Below are positions 42,996 to 53,517 of a stretch of 64,000 nt of DNA, in pieces; position 1 is the stretch's first letter; each line of letters opens with the position of its first letter. The stretch comes from Ascoidea rubescens DSM 1968. Lineage: Eukaryota > Ascomycota > Saccharomycetes > Ascoideales > Ascoideaceae. Position numbers and translations under genes: made by a program. Where the stretch lies: NCBI RefSeq assembly GCF_001661345.1, contig NW_017962915.1, positions 1,181,657-1,245,656 on the forward strand, given 5' to 3'. Below the pieces are notes generated by a model. The model saw nothing but the letters and a program-made list of their open reading frames with translations. It was not told where the DNA came from and made no database searches.

Positions 42996-43253
42996 ATGGG
43001 AAGGTTAAGGGCATCTGATGTGGCTACACTTTGTGCAGTGTTATTTGCTGGGGTATATGGAGGAACGAGGTTCTTTGAGCCTATGATCATTGATAAGTTG
43101 AGGGAGATGGATGCGTTGAGAGATGATATTCCAATACCAGTTTATGACAAAGATGGAAATCGAGTGATAGATTTAGGGCCTACAATTGTGCCAAAGAATG
43201 TTGATAATACTGATAATAATAAGACTAATAATACTGACGAGAAAAATATATAA
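42996..43253 (+). CDS. Small single-pass membrane protein, possibly Ecm19-like
   Basis: 85 aa from the ATG at 42996 (an in-frame TTG two codons upstream is not used). Residues 6-25 (ASDVATLCAVLFAGVYGGTR) form one hydrophobic helix. It is followed by FFEPMIIDKLREMDALRDDI and PVYDKDGN, a compact motif that reads as a real conserved domain, then an Asn/Asp/Thr-rich tail. The Gly-Gly-x-x-Phe-Phe-x-Pro edge and the charged helix suggest a mitochondrial or ER membrane protein. I suspect the Ecm19-type family from memory only, so I give no symbol. Convergent with PEF1. Confidence 0.7.
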   Translation: MGRLRASDVATLCAVLFAGVYGGTRFFEPMIIDKLREMDALRDDIPIPVYDKDGNRVIDLGPTIVPKNVDNTDNNKTNNTDEKNI

Positions 43254-43444
43254 AAAGATCAAAAAAAAAACAAAGGGAAAAATTAACTATAAAAGACACA
43301 CGATTGTTTAGTAAAAAACAAAAATATATAAAACAAAATCCAATAGTAAGTCTTCAAGCAAAGACCATACAGAAAAAAGTTGGGTTGAACAGTAAATGAA
43401 TAAAATAAAACAAAATAAAACAAAATAATTGGATTGGATTGCAA

Positions 43445-44236
43445 TCAAATGAATAACATAATTTGTTCATAGATGAAATCTTCAAAATTGAATTGAGCTA
43501 CACCATTTCCTCGTTTATCATAAGCTCTAAATAAGTTTGTGAATCTTAGCAACCAAATCAAACTTTCAATAAAATGACCAAATTTCATGTTTTTTTGAGG
43601 ATCGATGGTACCACTTGGAGAGCCCCATGGATCGAAAGCATTTCCACCATATGGATTGAAGTCAACTTTAGCAAATCTATTGAATAAAAATTGAGATAAA
43701 TTTGGAGATAAATTGAATTGGAATTTTTGTAAAGTGACTAGATACTCGTCATAAGTGATTGTACCACTTCTGTCGGCGTCCATTTCATGAAATGTCTTTC
43801 TCCAGTAAATTAGATATCTGTTTAAGAAGTAAAATTCTTTGAAATCTAAAGAGTTGGAATTGTCTTTATCGAATAATTTGACCATTAATCTAATTGTAGA
43901 AGGTTCGAACCTTGTCCCGTCATGATTAAATAAAGCATCGCTCAATTCCCTGGCACTCAAGTACCCAGATCTGTCTTTATCAACATACTGAAATATGCCA
44001 ATCAACTGCTGATGCAATCTTTCGTTTTCTCCAGTACACTGAGGTGGTAGAGGAGTGTTTTGCAATGCTTCTGGAGCCTGTTGTTTGTAGATTGGAACAT
44101 TGCCGGTGGGAGACGAGCCCAACTGGGGGTTCTGTTGTTGTTGCTGCTGGGCCCTTTGCTGTCTCAGACCGCTCTTGCGCTGGGATAATTGCTGCGGAGT
44201 GGTAAACTCCTGTAATCTGTTTCTAAAGCCAACCAT
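43445..44236 (-). CDS. PEF1: Penta-EF-hand protein Pef1
   Basis: Calcium-binding protein of the ALG-2/penta-EF-hand family, involved in polar bud growth and cation tolerance in S. cerevisiae. A Gln/Pro-rich N-terminus (about 1-65) precedes five EF hands: DKDRSGYLSARE, DKDNSNSLDFKE and DADRSGTITYDE are clear calcium loops, and the last two are degenerate (AYDKRGNGVAQF). The fifth hand normally mediates dimerisation. 263 aa against 335 in S. cerevisiae. Upstream lies a 450-bp GC-richer promoter with a CACGTG. Confidence 0.93.
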   Translation of the reverse strand: MVGFRNRLQEFTTPQQLSQRKSGLRQQRAQQQQQQNPQLGSSPTGNVPIYKQQAPEALQNTPLPPQCTGENERLHQQLIGIFQYVDKDRSGYLSARELSDALFNHDGTRFEPSTIRLMVKLFDKDNSNSLDFKEFYFLNRYLIYWRKTFHEMDADRSGTITYDEYLVTLQKFQFNLSPNLSQFLFNRFAKVDFNPYGGNAFDPWGSPSGTIDPQKNMKFGHFIESLIWLLRFTNLFRAYDKRGNGVAQFNFEDFIYEQIMLFI

Positions 44237-44686
44237 GTCGTTGTGTCAAAAGTTTTGTTGTTAAAGACGATATAATGTAGTAGTGTTGGTGATGAGGGAA
44301 CAAAATGGTCTGGGCTTGATCTGAGTTTGATCTGGGTTTGATCCGTATTTATACCACACGGGGGGAGGCGCTGCACGTGCCGCAATAGCCCTTCCTGAGC
44401 AGGATCCGGCTGCGCAATCCGGGGGAGGGGGCACTGCAAGGTCAGCACATAAAAAGCGCAGAATTGGCGCACAATTAGCGTCGATTATCTCTCGATTTCC
44501 TTTATCAGTAACAAGACCATGTTCGAACTGGAGCTTGACGAGCCACGCTAGATTATTGTTCACACAAACATGACGACTGGAGCACAGTTTTGAGTATCCA
44601 CCAACAGGCCCTCGATTACAAGACTTGAGACCTAGTACAAGACCCGATGCAGAAGCCTGATTACAAAACCATCTCGACTGACTAGA
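44237..44686. promoter_or_regulatory. PEF1 promoter / VAC14 3' flank
   Basis: A 450-bp gap in a tandem minus-strand pair. About 44,340-44,420 is one of the most GC-rich patches in the window (GGGGGAGG, GCACGTGC, CCGGGGGAGG). It contains CACGTG at 44374-44379. No gene seen. Confidence 0.45.
44374..44379. promoter_or_regulatory. CACGTG E-box in PEF1 promoter
   Basis: CACGTG inside an eight-base palindrome GCACGTGC, about 140 bp upstream of the PEF1 ATG. Candidate Cbf1/Pho4-type site; binding not shown. Confidence 0.4.
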
Positions 44687-46706
44687 TCAGCTCAAAGACC
44701 CACTGTTGAACGATCTGCTATTTCCCCCACTGAGTCTTTTCGAGCTGCCAACACTGCTTCCTAGCCTCGAGCTCGACACACTGCTTCTGCCGCTGGTTCT
44801 GCCACTGGGCGACGCATTGCGATTGGAGTTGCCGGCTAGGCTGTCATTCCTCTTGGGTGTTGATGGAACACTAATGTTCTTGGTTGACGTTAGATTGCTA
44901 TTGAGCGTCGACTTTGACGAAACAGACTTAAGATTCAAAGCGTTGTTATTGTTTCCAACGCTGCTTGCGCTCCCTTGGTTCACTGATGATGTAATGTTGG
45001 ATAATTTGATACCTGGCCCTGATAAATTGCTTGTCGTTCCCTTGGGATACTCTATTGTTCGGCTAGTCAGGTTGATTATTGGAATATTAGACCCAACTGA
45101 TAATCTGTTCAAGTCTGAGGTGATTCTATTCACCGTAGAATTTTGATTAGACCCTAGATTGGAATTATTTCGAAAATAGCTTATAGTACTATTTCCCATA
45201 TTATTGTTGTAATTGTTCACATTGTTAAAAGTACTAGAGTAACTATTATTAAAACTGTTACTGTAATTATAATTATAATTATAATTATCATTACTATTAC
45301 TATTACTGCTGTTATTATTAGTAGTAGTGTTATTGTTCATACTACTGCTATTATTACCGAGACTATTGCCATAATTACTAACACCAATTCCATTATCGTT
45401 AGAACTATTTGAACTAAATAAATTTTTTTTCTGAATTCTTTCTAATCGAATAGTCTCATGTATTTGCTGAACTTCTTTGAATTTATTTAATAATTCATTG
45501 GTTTTCAGTTTTTTCCCCAATAACATTGTTATATTACCACAAATATTACCACTATTACTATTAATACTATTATTATTACTATTACTATTACTATTACTAT
45601 TACTATTACTGGAAACATTACTAGCAATATTATTACTATTGGTCCCATTATTGTTATTACTCAAATTCATCCCAAGATTACTTAAATTATTATTAGAATT
45701 GCTATTAGAACTATTATTGATCAAATTATTATTTAAATTATGATTCAAATTATTACTTAAATTTCCACCTAATAAATTATGGTTAATCGGTGCTGATATA
45801 GAATTTAATCGGTTTTTCAATATATTAAACGCATTAGATTGTGGTAGGATCATTAGTATTCCATAAAGACACTTGTAAAGATATGGATACTTCTCAGGCT
45901 CTAATAACTGTAACCGCAATTTAACAAAAACTGGACTCTCCAACAATTGAACTAAAACATCCAATTGAATCAATAATGTAACTGTAATCTCAAATCCAAC
46001 AAATATATTCAATAAATTATATGCCAATTCATAATTCTGTGATAATAAACACAACAATAAACATGCTGGTGCATTATGACACCAACTTTTAAATAGTGTT
46101 GTGAAAAAAATCCAGTCTTCTTTATTATCAATGTTATAGAGTTTTTTTCTCAACGGTAATAATTCTGGTGCTGTTATTAAATTATTATTCAAAATTTGAA
46201 TCATTATACTAATGAACCCCAAATTCTTATAACTTTCTTTTTGCTTTTCATAAAGACAATTGGAAAAACTTTTATAAATTCTTTCTGGATTAAGGTTAAT
46301 ACACAACTGTCGAATGATAAAATTTCCTCTTAATTCTAATAATTTTCGATCGCTTTTAAATAAATTAACTAAATCGTTCATCAAATTTTGGAAATAATTA
46401 TCATCCGATTGCGTGGAAAATTGCGATATTAATTTAAGATCTTTGTTAATAACTTCTGATGACGAATCACATAATCCCTTTATTAATGTTTGGAATGTGT
46501 CATCACTATGTTTAAGAAACAATCTTGGAGATTTTTGATGAAGCATAATTAACCAATCTAATGTTGCTATTTTTGTAATTTTTTCCTCATGTAAAAACAA
46601 TATAGCCAAAGTATTTATTACAGATGAATAATTGAATTTTGTTTCATTTGAATTTAAATTATTCATTGTATAGTTATTGATATCATTATTGATATCATTA
46701 TTGATA

Positions 46707-46750
<44 letters not shown>

Positions 46751-48670
46751 GTTATTATTATTATCATCTAGTGATAAAGTTGATGAAATCAAATCCATTA
46801 ATTTTTTATTAAAAATCAACGATTTATCCTTTAATTGCCTATTTGAATTAATTGATAAAATTTTTAATAAAATTGATAATAAATCGGAAATTAATGGTAA
46901 GAAACTAATTGGAGATATATCCAATATATTTTCTAACCAATTAAGTACGACTAATTGGATTTCATCGTCTGATTCTAAATGAGTAATTAGAATTGCTATA
47001 ATTTTAGGAAAATTCAAATCAACATCTTGACCAGGGATATAAGTACCAGTATCCGATAAATATTCGGAATTAGCATTCATATCATGGTCATTATAATATT
47101 CATCATAATCTTCGTCCGCATCATCAAAAAAATCATCTTCATCGTCTGATTCATTTCCGTCTTCAATATCGGTTTGAATTTCGTCATCATTTAATTTATT
47201 GGTGATTTTAATTTCATTATTGCTGTTGTTATTAATTTTATTATTTGTAGTGCTGCTACTGCTGCTGCTACTGTTATTATTGTTATCAATACTGATATCA
47301 TTATTATCGTTTTTTTCATTGATATTTTTGTTGGCATCATTGATGGTATTATTGTTGGTATTGACTTTTGGAGTATCATTAGGATTTTCATTGGAATTTA
47401 GAATGATTGTGTCATCTATTTCATTTAAATTTGGTGAGGATTCTTTTAGTTGTTTATTGTCCAAAGTTAAGTTTGAATCAACACTTTGAATATTTTCATT
47501 AAATTTATTGTCGATAGGTAAATCACTGTTACTGTTGGTGTTATTAGGCTCAATTAAATGGTTTGATGATTTTTTAGAAAGAGAAGGATTTTTCAAATTA
47601 TTCAAATTATTTAAATTACTTAGACTACTTAAATTGTTTATATTGTTGATATTATTTAAATTTTTCAAATTTTTATTATTGTTTTTATTGTTTTTTCTGT
47701 TTTTGATTGCCTCTTTTTGTTTTTTAAATTGGTTAAATTCGAGTTCTTTTTGTTTTTCTAATTTTAAGAATTTCAATTCTTTTTCTTTTGCTACCAATTT
47801 TTTGATTTGGATTATTCGTTTAATTTCTTGTAAAAAGTTGTCAAGACATCTAATTGTTTGATTTCTGACTGATTTTTGAGTATCATTTAAAAAGGTTAAT
47901 AAGCCGCCAAGAAAAGCAGGTAAATAACTTATTAATTCCAAATTTGGAATGGAGTCTAGTAAAGAGATCCAGTCCACCAAAAAAGTTCTAGTGAATCCAT
48001 TGGTGGTGTATAGTCTTTCCATTAATAAGGGGATAAACTTCGGTAAAGAAAATGCCAAATTTGACTGATTGTGATTTATTTGAACAATGCTGCCTGTTGA
48101 AATTGCAACAGTTGTTTGAATTAAGTCTGGTTCTTGGATTTGAGGATCAGTTTGTAAGACAGAGATATAGGTTGTTGCCCTCTCCGAGACAATGTCTTTG
48201 ATCAAGCCATTGACTAAGCCAATACCATTTTTGACACTGTTTTCATTGTCAGCAGAGAGTCTGCAAAGAACATCAAAAATTTCATTGAAATAGATTAGAA
48301 TTTCGCCCTTGGCAACTTTTGCAATATTATACAAACTTTCACAGGCATAGTATCTAACCTGAGCAATCTGATCACCAAAACATGCCAAAACTGGATGAAT
48401 AATTAAATCCAAGTATTCAGCGATATGAGATGAGCCTAGGGCGATGGCGACTCCAGCAAGACCAATAACACCACCATTTCTGAAGTTTGGCTGGTGGATT
48501 GCACCAGTAAATTCCTTGTATAATTGGTCTATAATAGCATGGATTTTCTGAGTGCTTTCGGGGTTGTTTTGGTTGACTAGTTGTTTAACAGTTCTTTCGA
48601 TCTCTAAAGCAGCAGCTTTTCGCTTATCATACAAACGATCAGATAGGGTTTTGGCAGTCAACTTATCCAT
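44687..48670 (-). CDS. VAC14: Vac14, scaffold of the PI(3,5)P2 synthesis complex
   Basis: HEAT-repeat scaffold on the vacuole that holds the lipid kinase Fab1 and phosphatase Fig4. I start at ATG 48670 because MDKLTAKTLSDRLYDKRKAAALEIE aligns with the Vac14 N-terminus; 26 earlier codons begin with TTG and look non-coding. Conserved blocks: HQPNFRNGGVIGLAG, VLACFGDQIAQVRYYACESLYNIAKVAKGEIL, LAFSLPKFIPLLMERLY, YIPGQDVDLNFPKIIAILI, LFKSWCHNAPACLLLCLLSQNYELAY, and ESPVFVKLRLQLLEPEKYPYLYKCLYGILMILPQS. Between the HEAT blocks are Asn/Asp-rich insertions (about 330-560 and 690-710). The last ~300 residues are Ser/Asn repeats. 1327 aa against 880. Confidence 0.95.
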
Positions 48671-49225
48671 TGCGACAGACTCGTGGACCACTGGAGAAAA
48701 GCAGACAGCAGAACAACTGGAGGAGTATTTAAGAGTTGTTTCTTGCAACTGAGGACCCTGCCAATAGCGAGCTTAGCACCAGCTGGATAGTTGTAGATGG
48801 TTGTGGATGGTTGTGGATTGGTGAAGAAAGCGTTTGATTTGGGAAAGAGCTCTTTAAATGAGGGCGATTTCGGCCGCAAAGTGCGAGCGGCGCAGATACC
48901 GCTCGAGGCCGGCGAGGAAGAAGAAGGAGAAGAAGGAAGAGGAAGAGAGGTATTGGAAGAAGTATTAGAGAATAAATCAGTGACTTACTACAAAAGACAA
49001 CACCCAACGCTATATAGCCCAGCTCAACAAAGCACTCGAGCTGATCTCTTGCCTCCCTTTGAGTGTTGGTGCAACAATACTATTTATTGATTTGAGTGTA
49101 TTTTCAGTGGAATAACAAAATTAAATAAGTAATATATGGTCCAAACTATATGTAGTGTTCAATTGCGTATTTTGTACATTTTTTTTGGTTGTTTTTTGGT
49201 TGTTTTTAGCTTTTTTTAGTTTTTT
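48671..49225. promoter_or_regulatory. VAC14 promoter / UBC9 3' flank
   Basis: A 555-bp gap in a tandem minus-strand pair. A GC-richer patch (about 48,840-48,930, with CGGCCG and CGAGCGGCG words) is followed by a purine-rich run (48,915-48,965). A repeated TTTTTGG/TTTTTAG segment lies just beyond the UBC9 stop. No gene seen. Confidence 0.45.
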
Positions 49226-49965
49226 TTATTTAGCATATTTCAAAGCTTGTTCCTTGACTTTCTTTTCATAGGTTGGTCTGTCTTTCCCAAATGCTCTCCA
49301 AGCTGGTTCTTGGGCAGGAGAATCTGGGTTTGGACTGTCTAGTAATTCCTGAACCCCCAATGCGATTTGTTTCAAGGTGATAGCAGGTCTCCAGTCCTGT
49401 GCTTCATTTAAAATACTGAGACAAATGGTTCCTGAGGGATAAATGTTGGGATGATAAAATCCTCCAGGAAACTTGACCTTTGGAGGTCTTGATGGATAGT
49501 CATCAGGAAATGAAATCGTTAATGGATAAACTGCATTAGCCCATATAGTATTTGGTTTTCCTGGAATACCTGCTGTCCAATTTTGTAAATCTAATGAACC
49601 ATCTGAATTCTTGTTGGGTTTTGCAAAAAAACCAAAAGGATGGTCTTTACGCCATTGTTTTCTAATTTTAAACAAAACAAAATAAAATAAAATAATATAA
49701 AATAAAGACCCAAAAAAAAAAAAATATAAACAGAAACCAAAATAATTAGTATAATTATAATCTATAAAATAAAAATAAAGGTTAATGATTAATTAATCAA
49801 ATCACAAATTGACAAAAATGAAAGATGAAAAATAAAATAAAAAATAAAAAATCTTAAACCAATAAATTATAAATAAAAAATCCTGGATCATGAATTATAA
49901 TTTATTAAGTAATCAAGTTAAACATACCTTTCTTCTTGTAGACGGTTTATACAAAGTGAACTCAT
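49226..49965 (-). CDS. UBC9: SUMO-conjugating enzyme Ubc9 (two exons)
   Basis: E2 enzyme that transfers SUMO (Smt3) to targets in the nucleus; essential in yeast. Exon 1 is 49928-49965 and encodes [12 protein letters not shown] plus two bases of an Arg codon. Exon 2 is 49226-49661 and starts with the rest of that codon, then [11 protein letters not shown]. The joined protein is 157 aa, the same length as S. cerevisiae Ubc9, and matches it closely. The active-site Cys lies in [13 protein letters not shown], and the SUMO-binding helix and the [12 protein letters not shown] block are kept. The intron splits an Arg codon right after the first helix, where S. cerevisiae UBC9 is also interrupted. 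Divergent from PEX19. Confidence 0.96.
49662..49927 (-). other. UBC9: UBC9 spliceosomal intron
   Basis: 266 bp, starting GTATGT and ending AAAATTAG. A TACTAAT branch site lies at about 49745-49751, roughly 85 bases before the 3' end. Removing it restores the conserved N-terminus of Ubc9 in frame. Confidence 0.93.
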
Positions 49966-50465
49966 TATTAATTGTCAGAATAATATGTGATGTGTGGTAT
50001 ATGAATCAATATTATAGAGTTCTATTTGTTGTTATTGGTTATTATTAGTTATTAGTTATTAATTATTAGTTATTATCAGATAATCAAAAGAAATGCACTG
50101 AAGTATTAAAGAAAGAATTCCTTCATAATTTAAAATTAGATTGGAATAAATAAAAACTACCAGAAAATGACAAATTTATATCACGTGGTGATATCCTGAG
50201 AAAATACATTTTCGCGTTTAATGAGATTACGAGCAAGAAGTACGTAAAGCGTGCATTTTCGAACACCCACCGGAAGTGCCGCACAGTATTTGGAGATATT
50301 TGGAGATAATTTTATACACCCACTACAATGGAACTATTGTTGATCTAAAAGGTAAAAGGAGCAAGCTAGATTTTGAGATTAAATTGGTAGCTTTTCACCG
50401 AATATTAGAATAAAAATAAAAATTTTAGCAAAGATTATATTGAAATTAAATTAAAATAAATTGAA
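49966..50465. promoter_or_regulatory. Divergent UBC9 / PEX19 promoter
   Basis: A 500-bp gap between divergent genes. Contains TTATTAGTTATTAG repeats near UBC9 (about 50030-50080), an E-box palindrome near the middle, and a GC-richer patch (about 50,210-50,290) with CACCCACCGGAAGTGCC. Confidence 0.5.
50182..50187. promoter_or_regulatory. CACGTG E-box between UBC9 and PEX19
   Basis: CACGTG embedded in a 17-base dyad, ATATCAC-GTG-GTGATAT (about 50179-50195). It is placed to serve both divergent genes. Candidate bHLH (Cbf1/Pho4-type) site; binding not shown. Confidence 0.4.
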
Positions 50466-51647
50466 ATGTATAATCCTGGTAAGACACCGTTTAATGAAGA
50501 CGATGATTTTTCTGATTTAGATGATCTTCTAGACGATTTTGCTGATGAAATTTTATCCAAACCTCCTGCAAATAATTTACCTATAAATAATACTAGTAAT
50601 AATAATAATACTAGTAACAATTCGACTTCGAATACAAATATAAACTCAAATGTAAATACAAATGCAAATAATAGTATAAATTCAAATTTAAATAATCCAA
50701 GTCATAGTAACTTAAAGAATAATAACAACAATGCTTTTGGTTTTGATTTTAATAATGGCAATGTCGATGCAAACCTTGACAACTTGTTGCAAGATTTTGA
50801 TTCTAATCCAGATATGAAAAAACAATTTGAATTGCTAATAAATCAATTTGCTAATGTTATGAATGTTGGCGATGATGATGATGACGATGACGATGATGAT
50901 AAAACTACGAATACTTCTAATAATAATAAGCCAGGTAATAAAGTGAATGATAATATTCCAAGAACTCTAACTACTCCCACTACTCATACTGCTCCTTCTT
51001 CTTCTACAGCGAACAACAATGATACTCCAAACAAAGGAGAAAACAAAATCCCAAGCTATAAAAATAAGAACGATTTTAAGAATATAATAAATTCAACCAT
51101 GTCGAGATTAAAAGAAAGCGGCAAAAAAGTAGATCAAGAGATCAAAGAGGAAAATGAAAATAATGACATGGGCGAACTCATTAACCAGTTAATGGGTCAA
51201 TTGAATTTGGATCCTGGAAGTGCCTTAAATAACGATGCAGGTGGTGGAGATTTCGATATGAGCAAATTTTTGGTTGACATGTTAGATCAGCTTTCATCAA
51301 AAGAAATCTTATATGAGCCAATAAAGGATTTGTCGATCAAATATCCCAAATGGTTGTCGGAAAACTCGCAAAATATCGGTAAAGAAGAAAGCGAAAGATA
51401 CAACCTGCAAAACACGCTAATCCAAGAGATTGTTGGTAAATTCGAATCGAAGACGTACGACGACAAGAACGCAGGCGATCGAGATTATATCAACGATCGA
51501 TTGGAGAAAATGCAGCACAGTGGGATGCCACCAAACGAGTTGATGGGCGACTTGGAGAATATTATGGGGCCCCACCCATCCTCAGGCTCCTCTGGAAATC
51601 CATTGGGCGATTTGAACAACAACGACGATAACTGTGCACAGACCTGA
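50466..51647 (+). CDS. PEX19: Peroxin Pex19, peroxisomal membrane-protein receptor
   Basis: Cytosolic chaperone and import receptor that binds peroxisomal membrane proteins and docks on Pex3. The acidic N-terminus (FNEDDDFSDLDDLLDDFADE) is the Pex3-binding helix. The middle is Asn/Ser/Thr-rich and disordered. The C-terminal helical domain (about 260-365) has EILYEPIKDLSIKYPKWLSEN, the conserved YEP...YP.WL motif of Pex19, and a second helix region. The protein ends in CAQT, a CaaX box, so farnesylation is expected as in other Pex19. 393 aa against 342 in S. cerevisiae. Confidence 0.94.
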   Translation: MYNPGKTPFNEDDDFSDLDDLLDDFADEILSKPPANNLPINNTSNNNNTSNNSTSNTNINSNVNTNANNSINSNLNNPSHSNLKNNNNNAFGFDFNNGNVDANLDNLLQDFDSNPDMKKQFELLINQFANVMNVGDDDDDDDDDDKTTNTSNNNKPGNKVNDNIPRTLTTPTTHTAPSSSTANNNDTPNKGENKIPSYKNKNDFKNIINSTMSRLKESGKKVDQEIKEENENNDMGELINQLMGQLNLDPGSALNNDAGGGDFDMSKFLVDMLDQLSSKEILYEPIKDLSIKYPKWLSENSQNIGKEESERYNLQNTLIQEIVGKFESKTYDDKNAGDRDYINDRLEKMQHSGMPPNELMGDLENIMGPHPSSGSSGNPLGDLNNNDDNCAQT

Positions 51648-52312
51648 AATCGGGAAGAGTGCAACAAATAATACAGGATACAGTGATACCGTACACAAAG
51701 CGCAATGTGTAGGCGTGATGGGTCGAAGTGTTCGCGTGCAAGAGCGTTCGGCTGGAGGGCGTTCGGTTAAGCTGTCCGGGAACGAACGTGTGCGGCAATG
51801 TGCATGAAAACGACTCCGTCGGCCGCACATCATGCCCTAACAACGACGGCTGTCATTCATTGTCGGCGATGGATTGCAGAGCCAGCAGAGCGGGAAGAGC
51901 AGCGTAATTGAATAAGTTGGTGGTTGAGTAATCAAGTAATCAAGTAGAACATTATAGAACAACTGGACTACGACACTACGAAGAGACTGAATAGACACTG
52001 AAGCACTGCAACACTAGCACTCGACCACTAGCACCACAAGTTCACAACGCTAGAATACTGCTGCCACCGGAATATTACTGCTACAAAGCAATTCCCACAA
52101 CATTTATTATTAGCAACGCTGTTTTGCAATTAGAATTTAGTATTTATATCAATCTATCTCCTAGTAATTCCTTTGCTTTTATCTTTAGATCTCGCATTGT
52201 TTTTATTTTTAACCTCCAGGTTTTTTTCTTTTAATAACCAATTAAACAGCAGAATTATCCCAGAGCACTAGTTCAGACATAAGCTGCCAAAATAGCAAGA
52301 AGCAATCCCACA
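51648..52312. promoter_or_regulatory. PEX19 3' flank / ORM promoter with GC-rich island
   Basis: A 665-bp gap. About 51,650-51,900 is GC-richer (GTTCGGCTGGAGGGCGTTCGG repeats the word GTTCGG), followed by a CACTA/ACACTAGCAC-rich patch (about 51,970-52,060), then a pyrimidine-rich leader. Frames through the GC patch are open by chance; no gene seen. Confidence 0.45.
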
Positions 52313-52885
52313 ATGACTATCCCAACTCAATCCTCTCTCTCCCCAAGAGTCTCAAAATCAGACATGAAAATAAGAGAAAGATCCTCGTCCATTATCTCTT
52401 ATGTCAAGCCAGACTCCGAAGACGAAATAGTTGACCAAAACTCCCTCCCAAACTTGAATGCAAATTGGGTACATGGCAAAGGTGCCTGGTGTATCCATAT
52501 TGTTATAATCATTTTCCTTAAGATTTTCTACGATTTCATTCCTGGAATAACTAAAGAGCTAAGCTGGACATTAACCAATCTAACATATGTCGCTGGTTCC
52601 TACATAATGTTCCACACTTTTAAAGGCACTCCATTCGAATTCAATTCTGGTGCTTACGATAAACTCACAATGTGGGAACAAATTGATAACGGCGACCAAT
52701 ACACTCCTGCCAAAAAGTTTCTCTTTTTTGTGCCTTTTGCTTTATTTTTGATCAGTACCCATTATTCGAAATACAGCTTGACTTATTTTACTTTAAATGG
52801 AATATTGTGTTTAATTGGAATTGTTCCCAAATTGCCCTTTACCCATAGATTAAGGATCTCCATCCCGTTCATCACCCAATATTGA
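52313..52885 (+). CDS. ORM1: ORMDL sphingolipid regulator Orm1/Orm2
   Basis: ER membrane protein that inhibits serine palmitoyltransferase and so controls sphingolipid synthesis. The core matches the family closely: LPNLNANWVHGKGAWCIHI, LSWTLTNLTYVAGSYIMFH, KGTPFEFNSGAYDKLTMWEQIDNGDQYTPAKKFL, and the ending LPFTHRLRISIP. Four hydrophobic segments are visible. The N-terminal tail keeps the regulatory serines: Arg-Glu-Arg-Ser-Ser-Ser (about residues 23-28), the RxRxxS site phosphorylated by TORC2-Ypk1 in S. cerevisiae Orm1/2. The symbol is by family; ORM1 and ORM2 are paralogues after the genome duplication, so here there may be one gene. 190 aa against 222/216. Confidence 0.94.
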   Translation: MTIPTQSSLSPRVSKSDMKIRERSSSIISYVKPDSEDEIVDQNSLPNLNANWVHGKGAWCIHIVIIIFLKIFYDFIPGITKELSWTLTNLTYVAGSYIMFHTFKGTPFEFNSGAYDKLTMWEQIDNGDQYTPAKKFLFFVPFALFLISTHYSKYSLTYFTLNGILCLIGIVPKLPFTHRLRISIPFITQY

Positions 52886-53517
52886 ATCATAAGAATCTTT
52901 TCAACAATCTTTTCCACAGGACTGCTCGCCAAATCCCACCCAATAACTTTTGTACAATGGTAATATTACGCTGTTTTCTCGCGATTATGTGACAGTTTTC
53001 CATTCTTAGATTCGCACTTTCTATACTCATTTTCTTCCTCTTTCTTCTTTTTCTTTTTTTTCTTCTTTTTTTTTTCTTCTTCTCACACATACCACCACAC
53101 ACTCATTATGGTATTTTAATACACTATTGCTCCTTCCTCTGCGAAAACGTCGTCTTTGGCACCAAAAGCAACAGCTTTGGCTCCTTTCTTCAGGAGCCCC
53201 GTTCGCAGAAACGGGACATATCGCACAGAAGACTGCGATTCCGCACAAAAACCCTGTGGAAGAGCCGCAAATATCCCAAGCCGGAACAAATCCTTCCTGA
53301 ATATCCAAAATTTGTTGTCGGGTCTAAAACGAAAATAAAAATAAAAATAAAATCGCAGTACTGAAATTGCCTATCAGATGTGGAAATTTCATTTTAAAGT
53401 GATATAAAAAAGGGTTTGTTCCTATTTTTCCAGTCTCTTATGATCTCTTAGGTTTATCTGCGTTCTGGGTTGTTTTTTTCTTGTTTCTCACTCAGCTCTC
53501 CTCCTTTTAACTCTACA
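52886..53517. promoter_or_regulatory. ORM 3' flank / cyclophilin promoter
   Basis: A 632-bp gap between two plus-strand genes. Includes a long C/T-only tract (about 53,030-53,090) and a GC-richer patch (about 53,130-53,310). No gene seen. Confidence 0.45.

Noticed and set aside
43901-43914. tRNA-like GGTTCGAACC box
   Set aside because: Lies inside PEF1 coding sequence with no matching A box or cloverleaf. I found no tRNA gene in the window.
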